From the NCBI GenBank assembly GCA_035649235.1, contig DASRJX010000177.1, positions 1 through 7,897 of the forward strand: 7,897 nt of DNA, written 5' to 3'. Positions 6,201 to 7,897 of this stretch are shown here, piece after piece; positions within the stretch are counted from its first letter, which is position 1, and each line of letters opens with the position of its first letter. Source of the stretch: DASRJX01 sp035649235. Its GTDB lineage: Bacteria > Acidobacteriota > Polarisedimenticolia > Gp22-AA2. A model generated the notes under the pieces. It was not told where the DNA came from. It made no database searches and worked only from the letters and a program-made list of their open reading frames with translations. The position numbers and the translations under genes were made by a program.

Positions 6201-6302
6201 GTCTTCCAGGCGCCGCTCCGCCTGATCTACGGGGTCATCCAGGATCCCCGTCCGGGGGAGGAGACGTCCAACTTCATCTTCAGCATCGGCACGACCTTCT
6301 GA
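3108..6302 (+). CDS. bamA: BamA, outer-membrane protein assembly factor, with large insertions
   Basis: This is the Omp85-family insertase that folds beta-barrel proteins into the outer membrane. The start chosen is GTG 3108, 34 nt after clpC. It is the only usual start codon in this frame between the clpC stop and the signal peptide, and it gives basic residues then a hydrophobic core. Its Shine-Dalgarno is weak (G-rich only), which suggests coupling to clpC translation. Order: signal peptide 1-35, Pro-rich linker 36-94, POTRA1 95-167, POTRA2 168-252, POTRA3 253-420 with a charged insertion at 329-407, POTRA4 421-498, POTRA5 499-574, barrel 575-1064. Each POTRA opens with a strand ending in GN or similar (VDGN, YLGQ, FVGN, VEGN, FSGN). 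The barrel contains DTRNNFFRPTHG and ends in FSIGTTF, a typical C-terminal beta-signal with terminal Phe. In loop 6 the VRGF motif reads LRMF (792-795), followed by the calcium-loop repeat insertion (806-970). The 1064 aa compare with 810 in E. coli; the excess is the linker and the two insertions. Confidence 0.95.
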   Translation: MTPPGGPEGRRGGRLAAVAALGLALLIAGPDAIRGQEPAPPPGPEPPGEPAPPPADEPPSPSGEQAAPSEAPSPPGAGQEEGTPAPDSSEPATAVIGQIVVDGNVRVSDGAFFGNLHLKKGDPYDERAIRAEFERLWELDLFDDISVESRRRPGGAVDLIFHVRDRPLIGNVNYLGQKAITETNIQERLQQGKAEIRRGQPVDFSLLRRAEALITHMLGEKGYLDARVRARLSTVSHGQQDVTFDIREGGKTKIKTIDFVGNSVYKDRELRKTLKLTKQAFWLTSWASSKPLYHPAKFDQDAENIRTAYRSRGYLDIQIQPEVVEVETAEARRARGDKPKPGSEAPAEESLPRRVTFDPSALDDLSEEVEEPPPPAPAPEGETEKERAKRLKKEQKARQEAGKGAKRWVYMTVPIQEGRQYRLGTLEVEGNNVFSDREVLARFPLRPGMIYNDSIVKIATKRIEDDYGERGYFYVSLDPRLAKHDDLADLTLEITEDRKYFVDRIEFSGNTSTRDQVLRREMRLQEQQLFNVKQMRLGLRKIAQLGYWQVGSDPVVSPEQDSGKVRIEVQGVEASRNEIQVGGGVSGIDGGFFQGSYSTRNFMGKGEIFSAFLQTGQRGSRYALNFTEPWFLGRPWALGFSLFKRQQNYSGFRREGEGGAINIGRLLGTFSRFDVAYGIEDITYVPTSAGFGLPSTARTSSILSVYTFDTRNNFFRPTHGFRAQSSVEYAGGFLGGDNNFVKFRQDGTIYLRGFARRHYAALNASYGYVEPFGDSAFVPQYERYYLGGERSLRMFRTRSVGPVRRDEDVNKNGFIDTPEDRNPDGIFNEDTNRNGVLDPGEDANDNGFLDPVCEDLNGNGVQDPNEFDRGNCRLDPSEDLDGDFTLDGEDLNKNGVLDPGEDLNGNGVLDSEDRNGNGVLDTGEDRSDGFWTPRCAADDPNLNGVQDAGESDRGNCKLDAGEDTNGDGVFGAIFPGGTQYLQLNVEYAVPITDTVEFVLFYDAGNAFDTGESIRLDDLRVDYGVEMRFFLPVFQAPLRLIYGVIQDPRPGEETSNFIFSIGTTF
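3132..3147 (+). repeat. 16-bp perfect palindrome in the first codons of bamA
   Basis: GGCCGCCGCGGCGGCC is its own reverse complement. In mRNA it can form a stem of six G-C pairs with a CGCG loop, beginning 24 nt after the first base of the start codon. It encodes part of the signal peptide (EGRRGGRL region). It could slow initiation or be a chance result of GC-rich Arg/Gly codons; no function can be assigned from sequence. Confidence 0.4.
3213..3389 (+). other. Proline/glutamate-rich periplasmic linker of BamA
   Basis: About 59 residues between the signal peptide and POTRA1 are composed almost entirely of Pro, Ala, Glu, Gly and Ser, with repeated PAPPP and PPSP groups. They are predicted to be disordered and extended. 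Model BamA proteins have almost no sequence here. The linker would project POTRA1 away from the mature N-terminus in the periplasm. Confidence 0.7.
4092..4328 (+). other. Charged 79-residue insertion in POTRA3 of BamA
   Basis: The insertion (residues 329-407) lies between the second strand of POTRA3 (DIQIQPEVVEVE) and its third strand (RWVYMTVPIQEG), where E. coli BamA has only a short turn. The first half is mixed Arg/Lys/Pro/Glu, the middle is an acidic stretch followed by PPPPAPAP, and the last part is a Lys/Glu-rich segment likely to be helical (EKERAKRLKKEQKARQEA). The frame is open and codon use matches the gene, so it is a real protein insertion and not an error. Confidence 0.75.
5523..6017 (+). 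repeat. Tandem calcium-loop-like repeats inserted in BamA surface loop 6
   Basis: Residues 806-970 are built from about fourteen units of 10-13 residues, consensus D-x-N-x-N-G-x-L-D-x-G-E. Examples are DVNKNGFIDTPE (from 808), DTNRNGVLDPGE (830), DLNKNGVLDPGE (890) and DRNGNGVLDTGE (913). Ten units, starting at 808, 820, 830, 842, 855, 890, 902, 913, 939 and 963, have the Asp-x-[Asn/Asp]-x-[Asn/Asp]-Gly core of an EF-hand loop. The unit at 879 has Phe in place of Gly, and those at 868 and 952 (DRGNC) are shortened. Cys853/Cys872 and Cys935/Cys956 bound two copies of a larger repeat. About one residue in five is Asp. The form resembles EF-hand, dockerin and thrombospondin type 3 loops; calcium binding is inferred. 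Confidence 0.85.
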
Positions 6303-6326
6303 TGGAGCCGCCCCCCGCGAGGCGTG

Positions 6327-6335
6327 TGGTATAGT
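6327..6335 (+). promoter_or_regulatory. Extended -10 promoter-like element before skp
   Basis: TGG immediately followed by TATAGT (6330-6335) forms a TGn-extended -10 with one mismatch to TATAAT. No -35 is evident in the GC-rich bases around 6307-6312, as allowed for extended -10 promoters. A start near 6342 would give a short leader to the skp ATG. It lies in the 66-nt bamA-skp gap. Confidence 0.4.
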
Positions 6336-6356
6336 ACCCGGCCCTTTGGCACCTTC

Positions 6357-6362
6357 GAGGAG
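6357..6362 (+). promoter_or_regulatory. Ribosome binding site of skp
   Basis: GAGGAG lies 6 nt before ATG 6369. It settles the start at 6369, since an in-frame GTG at 6324 has no such site and would put a hydrophilic stretch in front of the signal peptide. Confidence 0.8.
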
Positions 6363-6368
6363 ACACGC

Positions 6369-6923
6369 ATGCGACGTTTTCAGGTCCCGGCTTTTCTGCT
6401 TCTGCTCCTGCTCCTGGCGCCCTTCCCGGGCCGGGCGCAGTCGGATACGCTGAAGATCGGCGTCTTCGATCCGGAGATCCTCTGGAAGCAGACCGAGGTC
6501 GGGAAGAAGAACAATCAGGACCTGTCCGCCTCCCGGGATCGCCTGCAGGCCCAGATCGACAAGAAGCAGGAGGACGTCGAGGCCCTCAAGGCGCGCCTGC
6601 GCCAGCAGCAGGCGAGCCTGAACGACGACAAGATCCAGGACATGAAGAAGGACATCATTGCCAAGCAGACGGAACTCGATCGTCTCAACGAGGATGCCAC
6701 CAAGGAGATGAAGTACCAGCTGGGCGAGGTCCAGAGCCGCTTCCAGGAGATGCTCGTCAAGACGCTCGAGGTCTACGGCAAGGAGAAGTCCTTCACGCTG
6801 ATCCTCAACAAGGGCGTCACCGACTACAACTCGGCGGGTATCGACATCAGCCAGGACCTGATCGCCAAGTTCAACGAGATGCACAAGGTTCAGGCCGCGC
6901 CCGCCGGCGGAAAGAAGCCGTAG
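6369..6923 (+). CDS. skp: Skp/OmpH family periplasmic chaperone
   Basis: This periplasmic holding chaperone keeps unfolded outer-membrane proteins soluble on their way to BamA. It has 184 aa with a Sec signal peptide: basic MRR, seven consecutive Leu (10-16), and likely cleavage after Ala23 (PGRA before QS). The mature start DTLKIGVFDPEILWKQTEVG is the conserved first strand and first helix of the OmpH fold. Residues of about 45-140 are charged and heptad-like (Lys, Gln, Glu and Asp with regular Leu), matching the two long coiled-coil arms of the Skp trimer. The end (KSFTLILNKGVTDYNSAGID) is the conserved second half of the body domain. E. coli Skp is 161 aa, and the extra length is mostly a short Ala/Gly/Lys tail. 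No Cys is present, so it is not a lipoprotein. Position between bamA and lpxD is the usual one. It probably has its own weak promoter besides read-through from bamA. Confidence 0.93.
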   Translation: MRRFQVPAFLLLLLLLAPFPGRAQSDTLKIGVFDPEILWKQTEVGKKNNQDLSASRDRLQAQIDKKQEDVEALKARLRQQQASLNDDKIQDMKKDIIAKQTELDRLNEDATKEMKYQLGEVQSRFQEMLVKTLEVYGKEKSFTLILNKGVTDYNSAGIDISQDLIAKFNEMHKVQAAPAGGKKP

Positions 6924-6952
6924 GGCGCGGAAGACGCGGGGAAGGAGCCGCC

Positions 6953-6959
6953 GAGGAGG
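6953..6959 (+). promoter_or_regulatory. Ribosome binding site of lpxD with close spacing
   Basis: GAGGAGG ends only 2 nt before GTG 6962, closer than usual. Pairing through its first GAGG (6953-6956) would leave a normal 5-nt gap. No other in-frame ATG, GTG or TTG exists between the skp stop and 6962, and the protein from 6962 starts at the family N-terminus, so the GTG is retained. Confidence 0.6.
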
Positions 6960-6961
6960 AA

Positions 6962-7897
6962 GTGACCACCTTCACGCTCGGCGAGATCGCCTCGCGCATC
7001 GCCGGCTCGGCAGTGGGCGACGCAGGGTGCGTCATCGCGGGCATCCGGCCGCTCGATCAGGCCGGTCCCCGCGATCTCTCCTTCCTGGCGCATCCTCGCT
7101 ACCGGCAGGCGGCCGCCGAGTGCCGCGCCGCAGCACTCATCGTCCGCGCCACGGAGCGCCTTCCGGGCCGTAACCTGATCCTGGTCGAGAACCCGTACAC
7201 GGCGCTGGCCGCTGTCATGGAGCTCTTCCACCCCGCGAGGCGCCCGGCGCCGGGGGTGAGCCCCGACGCCGTGGTGGAGGAGGGCGTGGTGCTGGGGAGC
7301 GGCGTGTCGATCGGCCCGCTGGCGGTCGTCGGCCGCGGGACGACGCTCGGCGACCGAGTCGCGCTCGGCCCCGGCGTCGTCCTGGGGGAGGGGGTCGTGG
7401 TGGGACGTGACACGGTGCTGCATCCCGGGGTCGTCGTCTACGCGGGCTGCCGGCTGGGGGACCGGGTTGTCATCCACGCGGGCGCGGTCGTCGGCAGCGA
7501 CGGATTCGGGTTCGGAGAGGCCGAAGGAGGGCGGGCGAAGATCCCCCAGATCGGGATCGTGCGCATCGAGGATGACGTGGAGATCGGCGCATGCGCCACC
7601 ATCGACCGTGCCACCTTCGGCGAGACCGTGGTCGGCAAGGGCACCCGCATCGACAACCTGGTCCAGATTGGCCACAACGTCGTGGTGGGGGAAGGGTCGG
7701 TCCTCGTGGCGCAGACCGGCATCGCCGGCAGCACGCGCCTGGGGCGCGCCGTGATCCTCGCGGGCCAGGCGGGCGTCGCGGGGCACCTGGAGATCGGGGA
7801 CCGGTCGGTCGTCGGCGCCAAGTCGGCGGCCCTGCAGGACCTGCCGGCCGGGTCGTTCGTCGTCGGGCATCCGGCGGTCGATCACCGGGAGTGGAAG
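6962..7897 (+). CDS. lpxD: LpxD, UDP-3-O-acylglucosamine N-acyltransferase (3' partial)
   Basis: This is the third enzyme of lipid A synthesis. It transfers a hydroxyacyl chain from acyl carrier protein to the 2-amino group of UDP-3-O-acylglucosamine in the cytoplasm. Exactly 312 codons are visible and the frame is open at the window edge; the family is about 340 aa, so around 30 residues are missing. The N-terminal uridine-binding domain (1-100) begins MTTFTLGEIASRIAG and includes RDLSFLAHPRY. From about 100 onwards come hexapeptide repeats of a left-handed beta-helix (VSIGPLAVVG, TTLGDRVALG and similar). The GSDGFGF motif is present. His238 in VQIGHNVVVG aligns with the catalytic His239 of E. 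coli LpxD, and His274 in GHLEIG with its second conserved His. The visible end, VGHPAVDHREWK, leads into the C-terminal helices. The gene follows skp by 38 nt. A functional enzyme implies that the organism makes lipid A. LpxA is excluded by the N-terminal domain. Confidence 0.95.
   Translation, partial: MTTFTLGEIASRIAGSAVGDAGCVIAGIRPLDQAGPRDLSFLAHPRYRQAAAECRAAALIVRATERLPGRNLILVENPYTALAAVMELFHPARRPAPGVSPDAVVEEGVVLGSGVSIGPLAVVGRGTTLGDRVALGPGVVLGEGVVVGRDTVLHPGVVVYAGCRLGDRVVIHAGAVVGSDGFGFGEAEGGRAKIPQIGIVRIEDDVEIGACATIDRATFGETVVGKGTRIDNLVQIGHNVVVGEGSVLVAQTGIAGSTRLGRAVILAGQAGVAGHLEIGDRSVVGAKSAALQDLPAGSFVVGHPAVDHREWK

Noticed and set aside
6303..6368. Sigma-E type promoter before skp
   Set aside because: No GAACTT-like -35 or TCTGA-like -10 at suitable spacing is visible; only the extended -10 element is supported.
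3063..6884. A 1273-residue open frame on the - strand opposite bamA and skp
   Set aside because: It is a mirror frame of the real genes. It has no recognisable motif and crosses two genes and their gap.
6890..7885. An open frame on the - strand opposite lpxD
   Set aside because: The + strand carries a complete set of LpxD motifs with family start and hexapeptide repeats; the reverse frame is low-complexity.

Overview
The window is about 7.9 kb of high-GC DNA (by eye roughly two thirds G+C) in which every gene lies on the + strand. It reads as part of an outer-membrane biogenesis cluster of a diderm (Gram-negative-type) bacterium. The order is lolD (5' end cut off), clpC, bamA, skp/ompH, lpxD (3' end cut off). 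The bamA-skp-lpxD order is the classical one. The next genes outside the window would normally be fabZ and lpxA, and a lolC/lolE-type permease would be expected before lolD. A ClpC-type (not ClpB-type) unfoldase inside such a cluster, the high GC and the long proline/charged insertions fit a lineage such as Acidobacteriota or a related deep-branching diderm phylum better than an enteric proteobacterium. That placement is an inference with low confidence.

Layout. Positions 1-593 hold the C-terminal part of LolD, the ATPase that powers lipoprotein extraction from the inner membrane. Inside its last codons (521-551) lies a promoter-like element that fits both a housekeeping sigma-70 promoter and a heat-shock sigma-32 promoter. 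Positions 650-3073 encode ClpC, a double AAA+ unfoldase with an intact ClpP-docking tripeptide. Positions 3108-6302 encode an enlarged BamA (1064 aa against about 800 in E. coli). Positions 6327-6335 form an extended -10 promoter-like element. Positions 6369-6923 encode Skp/OmpH and 6962-7897 encode LpxD. The gaps between genes are 56, 34, 66 and 38 nt, so the cluster can be read as an operon with internal promoters.

How the genes work together: LolD moves lipoproteins towards the outer membrane, Skp holds unfolded outer-membrane proteins in the periplasm, BamA inserts them, and LpxD makes the acylated glucosamine precursor of lipid A. ClpC probably supplies cytoplasmic protein quality control, perhaps during envelope or heat stress.

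The most unusual object is the BamA protein. In surface loop 6, just after the site of the conserved VRGF motif (here LRMF), it carries about 165 residues made of some fourteen tandem Asp/Asn/Gly-rich units. Ten of these match an EF-hand-like calcium-binding loop. The insert also holds all four cysteines of the protein, arranged as two copies of a Cys-bounded super-repeat. BamA further has a proline-rich linker before POTRA1 and a charged insertion of about 79 residues in POTRA3. Together these suggest a surface-exposed, probably calcium-stabilised module on the outer-membrane insertase. No mobile element, CRISPR array, tRNA or rRNA gene was seen.
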